Part shown: one piece after another, positions 7,347-13,987 of the stretch | How the letters are laid out: each line of letters starts with the position of its first letter | Numbering within the stretch: the stretch's first letter is position 1 | The notes under the pieces: model-generated | What the model was told of the DNA's origin: nothing | Seen by the model: the letters and a program-made list of their open reading frames with translations, nothing else | Databases searched by the model: none | Program-made: the position numbers and the translations under genes | Source of the DNA: an uncultured Chlorobiota bacterium | GTDB taxonomy: Bacteria; Bacteroidota; Bacteroidia; Bacteroidales; JAADGE01 | NCBI GenBank assembly: GCA_947311125.1 | Contig: CAMZKI010000123.1 | Coordinates: 1-13,987 of the forward strand | Direction: 5' to 3' | DNA: 13,987 nucleotides

Positions 7347-7772
7347 ATGAATATATTAAGTTACAAACCGGAAGGATATTTGCCCGGTATTATCTTGGAT
7401 AAAGAATCCGGAAGATTTGAGATATCGGGAAAAACTTGTCCTGAAGATGCTATTGAGTTTTATGAGCCGGTTTTTAACTGGTTAGATGAATATGCAAAAA
7501 ATCCTTTACCGGTTACTGTTTTCGATTTTAAACTTACATATTTTAATACCGTATCTTCAAAAATAATAATGATGATTATGCTGCGACTTGAAGAAATTGC
7601 CGAAGACGGTCACGAAGTAAAAATCAGATGGTTTTATCCTGAAGATGATGAAGACTTAGAAGAAGCCGGAGATGATTATGCAAGTATGCTTGAAATAGAG
7701 TTAGAAATGATACCGTATGAAGATGACGATGATGATGATTTTACTCAAGGACTTATTGATTCGTTGTTATAA
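7347..7772 (+). CDS. SiaC-family regulatory phosphoprotein (DUF1987)
   Basis: This is a 141-residue cytoplasmic protein. The family member SiaC of Pseudomonas aeruginosa is phosphorylated by the kinase SiaB on Thr68, dephosphorylated by the PP2C-like SiaA, and binds a diguanylate cyclase. Here GKTCPEDAIEFYEPVFNWL (29-47) and the motif YFNTVSSK (65-72) match the family, and the threonine of that motif is also residue 68 from the ATG. The C-terminal third is very acidic, with DDEDLEE and EDDDDDDF. I start at ATG 7347: the TTG at 7329 would add six residues without support. No kinase or phosphatase partner gene lies in the window. It is 12 bp from the next gene and likely co-transcribed with it. 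What it regulates in this organism is not visible. Confidence 0.85.
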   Translation: MNILSYKPEGYLPGIILDKESGRFEISGKTCPEDAIEFYEPVFNWLDEYAKNPLPVTVFDFKLTYFNTVSSKIIMMIMLRLEEIAEDGHEVKIRWFYPEDDEDLEEAGDDYASMLEIELEMIPYEDDDDDDFTQGLIDSLL

Positions 7773-7784
7773 TACCGAACATAT

Positions 7785-9302
7785 TTGAAACATTTAAAAT
7801 ACTTTTCATTATTTGCGTTACTGCATTTATTATTTCAGGGAGAAGCCTTTGCTCAGTCGCCAGAATCTCCTGTTACAGATTATGTATCTGTAAATACGGT
7901 AACATCAAAGCCTGTTGTCAGCTGGACTGTAACAAACCCCGCTTTAATTAACGGATATGCCGTAAAACGATTTATTCGCTCACATCCTGCCGTTCCTGAT
8001 AATACATGGCATACCGTTGAAGTTATAAATAATCCCGTAATTACGGTTTATGAAGACGTTTCAACTGTCTACGGAGAGGCAAACCCCGATATTCAATCAG
8101 AAATTTATGAAATAACCGCATATAAAATTACAGGAAGCGATACAACCTACAGCTTACCGAGCATTAAGCACAAGACAATATTTTTAACGGGAGAATACGA
8201 TTATTGTTCAAACGAAATAACATTAACATGGAATAATTATATAGGTTGGGGAAATAATTTTTCCCGTTATGAAATTTATGCAAAAGAAAATTCATCACTG
8301 TTTCAGAAAATACAAGAAAAAAATTACGGAGATACTGTACTAAAATACAACAATTTACATTACAATTCGGAATATACGTTTTATATTAAGGCTGTGAGGA
8401 CAGACGGTATTGAGTCATTTTCAAATTTTAAAACAATTAATACACAAAGCATAAATTTTCCGACTTATTTAAAACTTGATTATGCGGAAGCCGGCAAGAA
8501 TAACAATTTTACAATAAATTTTACACCGGATATAAATGCTGATACAGAAAAATATGTTTTGTATAAAAAGAATAAAATTTTCAATAACTTCACAATTATT
8601 GACAGTGTAAAAGCAGATAACGGTATAAGCTCGGAACTTACCGACAATAACTTTGACTCTGAAAAACTTAATTATTATTTCATAACCTGCAGAGATTACT
8701 GCGATAAAAACATATTTATTTCCGACACCTTCAGCAATATTATTTTACACACCGAGGCAATATCAGATAAAACTCCTCGCATAAACAATCTTAAATGGGC
8801 AGATATGTATTCTGAACAAAACTATTTTATTTATCGTTCTGATAATAACTCCGATTATAACTATTTATCTGAAACCCAAGCACACAGTTTTATTGATGAC
8901 ATTCAAAATATTTATGAAAATCAGTTTTATAACCCTGCCGTTTCCGGAAAATTTTGTTATTATGTTATTTTAAAATCTGAAAACTTCAGAAATAAATCAA
9001 ATATAAGCTGTGCCGAACAAAAGGAAACTTATTTTTTGCCAAATGCCTTTAATCCTAAAAGTGATGACATCGAAAACAGGGTTTTTAAACCAAAAGTTGC
9101 CTTCATAAAATCTTACAAATTAACAATATACGGACATTACGGAGATATTATTTTTGAAACAGACAACCCGGATAAAGGGTGGAACGGAAGGTTAAAAAAC
9201 GGAAAATTAGCACCTGTATCTTCCTATCTGTATTTTTTAACATTCAAAAATGCATCCGGAAAAACAATTAAATTAAAAAATTACGTAACTTTGGTTTATT
9301 AA
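7785..9302 (+). CDS. Secreted protein with fibronectin type III-like repeats and a type IX secretion C-terminal domain
   Basis: This 505-residue exported protein has an N-terminal signal peptide (KHLKYFSLFALLHLL core, likely cleaved after AFA at residue 23). About four beta-sandwich segments of fibronectin type III character follow (roughly 27-130, 140-220, 225-325, 330-410), for example SEYTFYIKAVRTDG. The last ~90 residues form a CHU_C/gliding-motility type domain: LPNAFNPKSDD (418-428), LTIYGHYGDIIFET (446-459), GWNGRLKNGK (465-474), PVSSYLYFLTF. That domain directs export through the type IX secretion system to the cell surface. The usual DG.ND.F block is degraded (SDDIENRVF). The only in-frame start is TTG 7785, because an in-frame stop (that of the upstream gene) lies 15 bp before it and no ATG precedes the signal peptide. 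No catalytic domain is seen; an adhesin or surface scaffold is an inference. Confidence 0.85.
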   Translation: MKHLKYFSLFALLHLLFQGEAFAQSPESPVTDYVSVNTVTSKPVVSWTVTNPALINGYAVKRFIRSHPAVPDNTWHTVEVINNPVITVYEDVSTVYGEANPDIQSEIYEITAYKITGSDTTYSLPSIKHKTIFLTGEYDYCSNEITLTWNNYIGWGNNFSRYEIYAKENSSLFQKIQEKNYGDTVLKYNNLHYNSEYTFYIKAVRTDGIESFSNFKTINTQSINFPTYLKLDYAEAGKNNNFTINFTPDINADTEKYVLYKKNKIFNNFTIIDSVKADNGISSELTDNNFDSEKLNYYFITCRDYCDKNIFISDTFSNIILHTEAISDKTPRINNLKWADMYSEQNYFIYRSDNNSDYNYLSETQAHSFIDDIQNIYENQFYNPAVSGKFCYYVILKSENFRNKSNISCAEQKETYFLPNAFNPKSDDIENRVFKPKVAFIKSYKLTIYGHYGDIIFETDNPDKGWNGRLKNGKLAPVSSYLYFLTFKNASGKTIKLKNYVTLVY

Positions 9303-9389
9303 TTGCAGTCAACTTATTATAAAATAATAATTCGGTAAAAAATGCTTTTAAATATTCCGATACATTTTTCTTAAATTAAAAAACTGTTT

Positions 9390-9397
9390 TAATTTTG
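9390..9397 (+). promoter_or_regulatory. Candidate -7 element upstream of RSH2
   Basis: TAATTTTG matches the phylum -7 box and would start transcription near 9404, just before the hairpin at 9408. A -33 TTG is not evident at the expected spacing, so support is moderate. Confidence 0.4.
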
Positions 9398-9407
9398 AAC
9401 CTTATTC

Positions 9408-9440
9408 AAAGCAGATTTTTCGGAATCTGTTTTCTTTTTT
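9408..9440 (+). terminator. Terminator-shaped hairpin in the RSH2 leader
   Basis: A 10-bp stem (9408-9417 with 9424-9433, one G-U pair, core CAGATT/AATCTG) has a 6-base loop and runs into TTTTCTTTTTT. It ends only 6 bases before the RSH2 start codon. It could end the transcript of the secreted protein gene, whose stop is 106 bp upstream. If the promoter at 9390 is real, it would act as an attenuator or structured leader for RSH2. On the minus strand it has no T run. Confidence 0.65.
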
Positions 9441-9446
9441 GGTAAA

Positions 9447-11636
9447 ATGGGTATAAAAGAACTTACATACGAAGAAAAAAGGAAAATTGTTGAAGAACAA
9501 TTTAAGGATCTTATTGACTCATCACCCAGATTACAAAATCCTAAATCTCTGAAAATTATTACCGATGCTTTTGAACTTGCAGATACTGCACACATAAAAC
9601 AATTCAGAAAAACCGGTCAAAAACTACCCTATATAGTCCACCCCATAGCCGTTGCAAAAATAATTACCACCGAAATGGGCTTAGGAACAACAAGTGCAGC
9701 CGCAGCCCTCTTACATGATGTGGTAGAAGACAGTAAAGGAAGATACACTGTAGAAGACATAAGAAGACAATTCGGAGATGATATAGCCGGAATAGTTGAC
9801 GGTGTTACAAAAATACTTGAAGTTTTTGACCCCGAAAGCACCGTTCAGGTCGAAACTTTTAAAAAGTTCATTAACAGTATGTCCTCAGATTTAAGAACAG
9901 CATACGTTAAAATTGCCGACAGGCTTCATAATCTGAGAACTTTTGAAGGTATCAGCGAAAACTCTCAGATGATAAAAACTGCCGAAGCCTATGATATTTA
10001 TGCCCCTTTGGCACACCTTCTGGGACTTTACAATATTAAAAAAGAACTGGAAGATTTAAGTTTTATGTACAGAATGCCTTTTGAATATCAAAGAACAAAA
10101 GGCAAAATAGAAAAGTATCATGAAGAAAGAATAAAATATCTCAGTGAGATTTCCGAAAAAATAAAATCAGATTTTCCTAAAAACAAATTCAGATACAGAA
10201 TAGAAATAACACAAAGATCATTATACAGGGCATGGAGAATTACACAGACCAAAAAAATGCCTTTTAAAGATATACATAATTTTAATTCGGTAAGAATAAT
10301 AATTACACCGATGAAAAGCTACTCCGAAAAACAACAGTGCTACATTGCCTACTCTTCTCTTACCGATATTTTTCCTGCCCGCCAACATACATTTAAAGAC
10401 TGGATTTCAACACCTAAATCAAACGGTTTTCAAGCACTTATAGCTGACATTATGTATAAAGGAAAGTGGGCTGAGGTGCAAATTATGACAGAAAATATGC
10501 ATTTGGTTTCTACTAAAGGCTTTGCTTCAGATTATAAAAACAAACATATCGAAAATGTTTACAGGTGGGTAAATTCAGTTAAAGGAATATTAAACAATAA
10601 AGATTTAACAAAAAAAGAAGCTATTGAGCTTATAAGACCTCAACACAGAGAAATATATGCACTAACACCTAAAGGCGAGGTTGTTAAATTACCGAAAAAT
10701 GCAACTGTTTTAGATTTTGCCTTTCAAATACATACCGAATTAGGTTTACACTTTAAAGCTGCCGAAGTTAACGGCAAGCTTGTTGACTATAACTTTAAAC
10801 TGAAAAATGCCGACCAGGTTAAGATTATAAGTTCAGAAGATGCCTTCCCCGAAAATGCTTGGGTAGAAGCACTCAGCAGTAACAGTAATAAAAATCTTTT
10901 ACGACAGTTCATAAGAAAACAGAAAAAACAAAAGGTTAAAGAAGGAAAAAAAATTTATAACGAAATTAGAAATCGTCTGAAATCTAATGAAGCAGACTTA
11001 TTAAAACTCAAAACAAAATTTCACTGTGAAAACGATGAAGAATTTTATTACAGAATAGCAAACAAAACAATTTCGGAGGCAGAGATTATTGCTGCCGTAA
11101 AAAGCAGAAGAAGTGTTTTTAATTTAGTTACAAACTTATTAGCTTCGGAAAAAAATACGGCAATTAAGAAACATGAATTTAATCCGAAAGAGAAATTTAT
11201 TGTTAAAGACCTTGAAAACATAAAATTAGCAGAATGCTGCCTGCCTGTTGCCGGAGATATCGCAATAGTTCATCGTGAAAATGACAGTAAATTTGTTATT
11301 CACAGAAATGAATGCTCAAATGCAAAAACACTAAATTCTTCAGACGGAAAAAATACGGCAAAAGTAGTCTGGGACCTTACGGAAGAAACAGAATTTCCTG
11401 CAAAAATAAGATTTAACGGTTTGGATAATACAGGTCTGTTAGCAGAAATAATAAATATAATATCAAAAGACCATCATGCAAATATGACGGCACTGCAAAT
11501 AAATGTCGACAAGAAAAACGTTCTCGGAACAATAGAACTGACAGTGTCCGATGTTCGGAAATTAAATTCAATTCTCAAAAAAATCAGAAAAAATAAATTC
11601 ATTAAGAAAGCATTTCGCATAGAGCCAAATTCATAA
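9447..11636 (+). CDS. RelA/SpoT homologue 2: (p)ppGpp hydrolase with a degraded synthetase site
   Basis: This 729-residue long RSH has the same domain order as RSH1: HD hydrolase (about 35-205), synthetase region (about 240-365), TGS (about 404-463), cysteine region (C597, C598, H619, C623) and ACT (about 654-727). The hydrolase site is complete: H65, HDVVED (90-95) and ADRLHN (157-162). The synthetase is worn. GRxKxxxSIxxK has become QRSLYRAWRITQ (256-267). The conserved Asp of the DLxAxRI block is Asn278. The G-loop Tyr is Phe328 and its following His is Ile332. VEIQIR reads AEVQIM (342-347), though Glu343 remains. The HWKYK block reads SDYKNK. I infer a SpoT-like alarmone hydrolase without synthetase activity, its dead domain perhaps kept for regulation. 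It stands 46 bp ahead of the M16 gene. The ATG is preceded by an A-rich stretch and fits the family N-terminus. Confidence 0.93.
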   Translation: MGIKELTYEEKRKIVEEQFKDLIDSSPRLQNPKSLKIITDAFELADTAHIKQFRKTGQKLPYIVHPIAVAKIITTEMGLGTTSAAAALLHDVVEDSKGRYTVEDIRRQFGDDIAGIVDGVTKILEVFDPESTVQVETFKKFINSMSSDLRTAYVKIADRLHNLRTFEGISENSQMIKTAEAYDIYAPLAHLLGLYNIKKELEDLSFMYRMPFEYQRTKGKIEKYHEERIKYLSEISEKIKSDFPKNKFRYRIEITQRSLYRAWRITQTKKMPFKDIHNFNSVRIIITPMKSYSEKQQCYIAYSSLTDIFPARQHTFKDWISTPKSNGFQALIADIMYKGKWAEVQIMTENMHLVSTKGFASDYKNKHIENVYRWVNSVKGILNNKDLTKKEAIELIRPQHREIYALTPKGEVVKLPKNATVLDFAFQIHTELGLHFKAAEVNGKLVDYNFKLKNADQVKIISSEDAFPENAWVEALSSNSNKNLLRQFIRKQKKQKVKEGKKIYNEIRNRLKSNEADLLKLKTKFHCENDEEFYYRIANKTISEAEIIAAVKSRRSVFNLVTNLLASEKNTAIKKHEFNPKEKFIVKDLENIKLAECCLPVAGDIAIVHRENDSKFVIHRNECSNAKTLNSSDGKNTAKVVWDLTEETEFPAKIRFNGLDNTGLLAEIINIISKDHHANMTALQINVDKKNVLGTIELTVSDVRKLNSILKKIRKNKFIKKAFRIEPNS

Positions 11637-11682
11637 TAAACTGTTAAGACTTAATATTTTACATAAAAAAACTAAAACAGAT

Positions 11683-12960
11683 ATGCCGGACAGAAAAAAG
11701 CAACCTGCAATAAAAACAATAAATAATTTTAAGGTTAAGAAAGCTGAGAAACAAATTATTTCAGGTTCTCCCGTTTATATTTTAAATGCCGGTGACCAAG
11801 ATATAATTAAGACAGACTTTATTTTTGAAGCAGGTAAAATTTACGATAAAAATCCATTAATTGCCTTATCCGTAAATTCTTTAATAGACAAAGGCACCAA
11901 TAATCTTACATCGGAGCAAATTGCCGAAAAACTTGACTTTTACGGTGCATATTACGAAACTGAAATAACAAAGTACCACTCAATTATAACGCTTTACACG
12001 TTAAACAAGTATTTTGAAGAAACTTTTAACATTGTTTCGGATTTTTTATTTAACGCTGTTTTTCCTGAAAATGAAATTAATATTTACCTAAAAAACAGAC
12101 TGCAAACATTTAAAATTAACAGACAAAAAACAGATGTAAGATCGTGGGAGACTTTTAATGAACTTTTATTCGGCAAAGAGCATCCTTACGGACGTAATTT
12201 AAAAGAATATGATTTTACGAATACAGACAGGTCAAAAATAGTTGAGTTTTATCGACAAAATTACACAACCGCAAATATGACGATTCTGATTTCAGGAAAA
12301 GTTAATGATAAACATCTTAAGCTGACAGAAAAATTTTTAGGTGCCGTTGAGAAAAGTAATAAAAAAAAGAATAACATTAAGGTTGAGACAGAAATAAAAG
12401 CCGGCGAAAAAAAGAGAAAATTTGTTAAAATTGAAGACACTGTTCAATATTCCGTTAAAATCGGAAATTTATCAATAAATAAAGCTCATCCCGATTTTTT
12501 TAACCTTAAAATATCAACTATTATTTTGGGAGGTTATTTCGGTTCAAGACTAATGTCAAACATTCGCGAAGATAAAGGATATACATACGGAATTTATGCC
12601 GGAAATTTTTCTGCTCCCGGTGCCGGATACTTTTTTATTTCTGCCGAATCAGGAAAAGAGGTTTACCGAGAAGCTGTTGACGAAATTTATAAAGAACTGA
12701 AAATTTTAAGAACAATTCCCGTAAAAAACGATGAATTAGACCGTGTTAAAAAATGGATATACGGTAATGCCGCTAAAACTTTCGACGGGCCTTTAGCAAC
12801 ATCAGAAGCCTGTAAAATGCTTATAACCGGCAAATTATCAGAAAACTACTTTTTAAATTATATAGAAGCAGTAAAAAAAATAAATTCTGAAACTATATTA
12901 GAAACAGCACAAAAATACCTGAATGAAAATTCGATGATTGAAGTAGTTGCCGGAGCATAA
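11683..12960 (+). CDS. M16B-family peptidase-like protein lacking the zinc motif
   Basis: This 425-residue protein has the two-domain fold of the M16 (insulinase/processing peptidase) family. The C-terminal half carries the hallmark of M16B subunits that bind substrate: GGYFGSRLMSNIREDKGYTYG (283-303), with Arg295 and Tyr300. The HxxEH zinc site expected near residues 61-72 is absent; the region reads NSLIDKGTNNLT. It therefore looks like the non-catalytic partner of an M16 pair, which in many bacteria lies next to the active subunit. No active partner is in this window. There is no signal peptide, so it is probably cytoplasmic. The gap to RSH2 is 46 bp with no clear promoter, so it may be read from the RSH2 transcript. 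A strong hairpin terminator follows its stop. Confidence 0.88.
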   Translation: MPDRKKQPAIKTINNFKVKKAEKQIISGSPVYILNAGDQDIIKTDFIFEAGKIYDKNPLIALSVNSLIDKGTNNLTSEQIAEKLDFYGAYYETEITKYHSIITLYTLNKYFEETFNIVSDFLFNAVFPENEINIYLKNRLQTFKINRQKTDVRSWETFNELLFGKEHPYGRNLKEYDFTNTDRSKIVEFYRQNYTTANMTILISGKVNDKHLKLTEKFLGAVEKSNKKKNNIKVETEIKAGEKKRKFVKIEDTVQYSVKIGNLSINKAHPDFFNLKISTIILGGYFGSRLMSNIREDKGYTYGIYAGNFSAPGAGYFFISAESGKEVYREAVDEIYKELKILRTIPVKNDELDRVKKWIYGNAAKTFDGPLATSEACKMLITGKLSENYFLNYIEAVKKINSETILETAQKYLNENSMIEVVAGA

Positions 12961-12965
12961 AAAAA

Positions 12966-12994
12966 GCTTATACATTTTTCGTATAAGCCTTTTT
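12966..12994. terminator. Bidirectional intrinsic terminator between the M16 gene and the stress protein gene
   Basis: GCTTATAC (12966-12973) pairs perfectly with GTATAAGC (12981-12988) around a 7-base loop. T runs follow on the plus strand and A runs precede it, giving T runs on the minus strand too. It lies between two convergent genes and can serve both. Confidence 0.88.
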
Positions 12995-13017
12995 ATTTAT
13001 CAATAGGGATTTAAAAT

Positions 13018-13869
13018 TTAATAACCTACCCAAGTTGTTTTCTTTGTATCAATCGGATTTATGCAAATAACCGGAATTTGAGCTGTATTATAAATCAACT
13101 TTTCATCCCAAGACGAGAAAAATAGACCTTTATCTTTGTTTACTAAAGTCATTATCAACTCAGCATCATTAGCTATGGCATAATCAAGAACCTGTTTTGC
13201 AAAATTGCCTTCCGTAGGAGAAGATACCTTATCTGTATATCTTACGTTGTATTCGTCAAATATATTTTTAATTTGTTTTGTGATGCTCATAATCCTGTTT
13301 TTATAAAACTTGCCGGATTCAAACTTAGGTATCATATGAACGGTGGCATCAAACATTTTTGCAATATTAATAGCCCACGTTACTTTCTGTCTGTCTTGTG
13401 TTGATGCTGTTATCGGGAATACAATGTTTTTATAGCCCTCGGTATATCTTCTTTTTTGAACAACAATTGTGGGTGTATTAGAAACTTCAATAACCTTAAG
13501 AACATAACTTCCCGTAATTTTCTGAAACCCTACTTTTCCGTGAGTTCCGAGAATAATTAACTTGGCGCCTACAGTATCGCAGGCTTCTTTTATATTTTCG
13601 AATAAATCTCCTTGTTTTACTAAAAATTCTACCTGAACATCATATTCTTTAGATGCTTCAGCTGCTATTTTTTCCAACTTCTCTGAAATCACATCGTCAC
13701 TTAAATTCTCTTCGTCTAAATATTTGTCAGTATCTTTATTAATTACATGCAATAAAACAACTCTGTATTTCATTGTATGAGCAACGGAAGCACCGTGATT
13801 AATAGCATTCTGACAAACTTCTGAAAAATCAGTCGGAATTAAGATTACATCATTTTTTGTTTTTTTCAT
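13018..13869 (-). CDS. Universal stress protein, tandem UspA domains
   Basis: This 283-residue cytoplasmic protein has two UspA-type alpha/beta domains (about 5-140 and 145-275). The first keeps the nucleotide-binding features: Asp14 in IPTDFSE and the G-2x-G-8x-GS motif in GTHGKVGFQKITGS (108-121), followed by TPTIVV. The second is worn: its glycine loop reads LVNKDKGLFFSSWD and it probably does not bind ATP. This tandem arrangement with one intact half is common in Bacteroidota. The exact role is unknown beyond a general link to stress and energy state. It converges on the M16 gene and shares its terminator. Confidence 0.93.
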   Translation of the reverse strand: MKKTKNDVILIPTDFSEVCQNAINHGASVAHTMKYRVVLLHVINKDTDKYLDEENLSDDVISEKLEKIAAEASKEYDVQVEFLVKQGDLFENIKEACDTVGAKLIILGTHGKVGFQKITGSYVLKVIEVSNTPTIVVQKRRYTEGYKNIVFPITASTQDRQKVTWAINIAKMFDATVHMIPKFESGKFYKNRIMSITKQIKNIFDEYNVRYTDKVSSPTEGNFAKQVLDYAIANDAELIMTLVNKDKGLFFSSWDEKLIYNTAQIPVICINPIDTKKTTWVGY

Positions 13870-13876
13870 GATATAT

Positions 13877-13884
13877 CAAATTTA
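13877..13884 (-). promoter_or_regulatory. Candidate -7 element of the universal stress protein gene
   Basis: On the minus strand this reads TAAATTTG, matching the phylum -7 box. It lies only 7 bases from the start codon, so the transcript would be leaderless or nearly so. No -33 box is obvious. Chance in AT-rich DNA cannot be ruled out. Confidence 0.3.
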
Positions 13885-13951
13885 ATGTTTCTAATATCTA
13901 AAATAGTAATAACTTGGTTTTCTCTAAATTCGGATATAAAATTATTGAAAA

Positions 13952-13963
13952 TTACTTAAGTAA
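13952..13963. promoter_or_regulatory. 12-bp perfect palindrome upstream of the stress protein gene
   Basis: TTACTTAAGTAA is fully self-complementary and lies about 80 bp upstream of the start codon of the stress protein gene. It might be a dimeric regulator site, but the window ends soon after and nothing else supports it. Confidence 0.2.
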
Positions 13964-13987
13964 CCAAATTAATTTTCTCTTTTTTTA

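Noticed and set aside
7700..7745. GATGAT-rich stretch as a possible DNA repeat
   Set aside because: It simply encodes the acidic Asp/Glu tail of the SiaC-like protein, and the unit is not regular enough for a tandem repeat array.
9389..9841. Two minus-strand reading frames overlapping the start of RSH2
   Set aside because: They run antisense to the conserved hydrolase domain and the leader hairpin, with no recognisable features.
3551..11636. RSH1 and RSH2 as a recent tandem duplication or mobile unit
   Set aside because: The two proteins share domain order but differ widely in sequence, lie on opposite strands, and no flanking repeats or transposase are seen, so the duplication is probably old.
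1..13987. Defence system, phage, toxin-antitoxin, CRISPR or biosynthetic cluster
   Set aside because: No recognisable genes or repeats of these types occur; the content is housekeeping and regulatory.

Overview
The window looks like an AT-rich chromosomal segment from a member of the Bacteroidota. Four signs agree. The ribosomal protein L19 has the Bacteroidota form, starting MDLIKVAESAFA. One secreted protein ends in the gliding-motility/CHU_C type C-terminal domain used by type IX secretion. The gene order RSH–Fur–PurA, as I recall it, is common in that phylum. Several genes have the Bacteroidota sigma-ABfr promoter pattern (TTG, about 19-21 bp, then TAnnTTTG), with A-rich leaders instead of Shine-Dalgarno sites. 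No RNA genes, CRISPR arrays, insertion sequences or phage genes are visible. Gaps between genes are short and none exceeds 300 bases.

Layout, left to right. Bases 1-123 are a perfect reverse-complement copy of codons 2-42 of rplS. It faces the real gene across a 101-bp spacer that holds the rplS promoter. This is either a fold-back assembly or amplification artefact, or a very unusual inverted duplication. rplS (222-569, +) ends in a clear terminator. A lone NapH-like membrane polyferredoxin follows (696-1700, +). Converging on it is a leftward operon: a RelA/SpoT homologue (RSH1, 5728-3551), a Fur-family regulator (3476-3024) and purA (2971-1709). Divergent from RSH1 is a flavoprotein of the phytoene desaturase/carotenoid isomerase/retinol saturase type (5838-7259, +). 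Then come a SiaC-like (DUF1987) regulatory phosphoprotein (7347-7772, +) and, 12 bp on, a TTG-started type IX secretion cargo protein (7785-9302, +). A second full-length RSH (RSH2, 9447-11636, +) has a terminator-shaped hairpin in its leader. It is followed by an M16-family protein lacking the zinc motif (11683-12960, +), a bidirectional terminator, and a tandem-domain universal stress protein on the minus strand (13869-13018).

The main observation is the pair of long RSH proteins about 3.7 kb apart, with complementary active-site losses. RSH1 keeps the (p)ppGpp synthetase residues but has lost the catalytic Glu-Asp of the hydrolase motif (HDVPVK instead of HDxxED). RSH2 keeps an intact hydrolase site (HDVVED) but its synthetase domain is worn at most of the conserved positions. 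This predicts a split alarmone system: a RelA-like maker in an operon with purA, whose product is a known ppGpp target, and a SpoT-like remover nearby. The rest of the window is mostly housekeeping genes with a few orphan partners.
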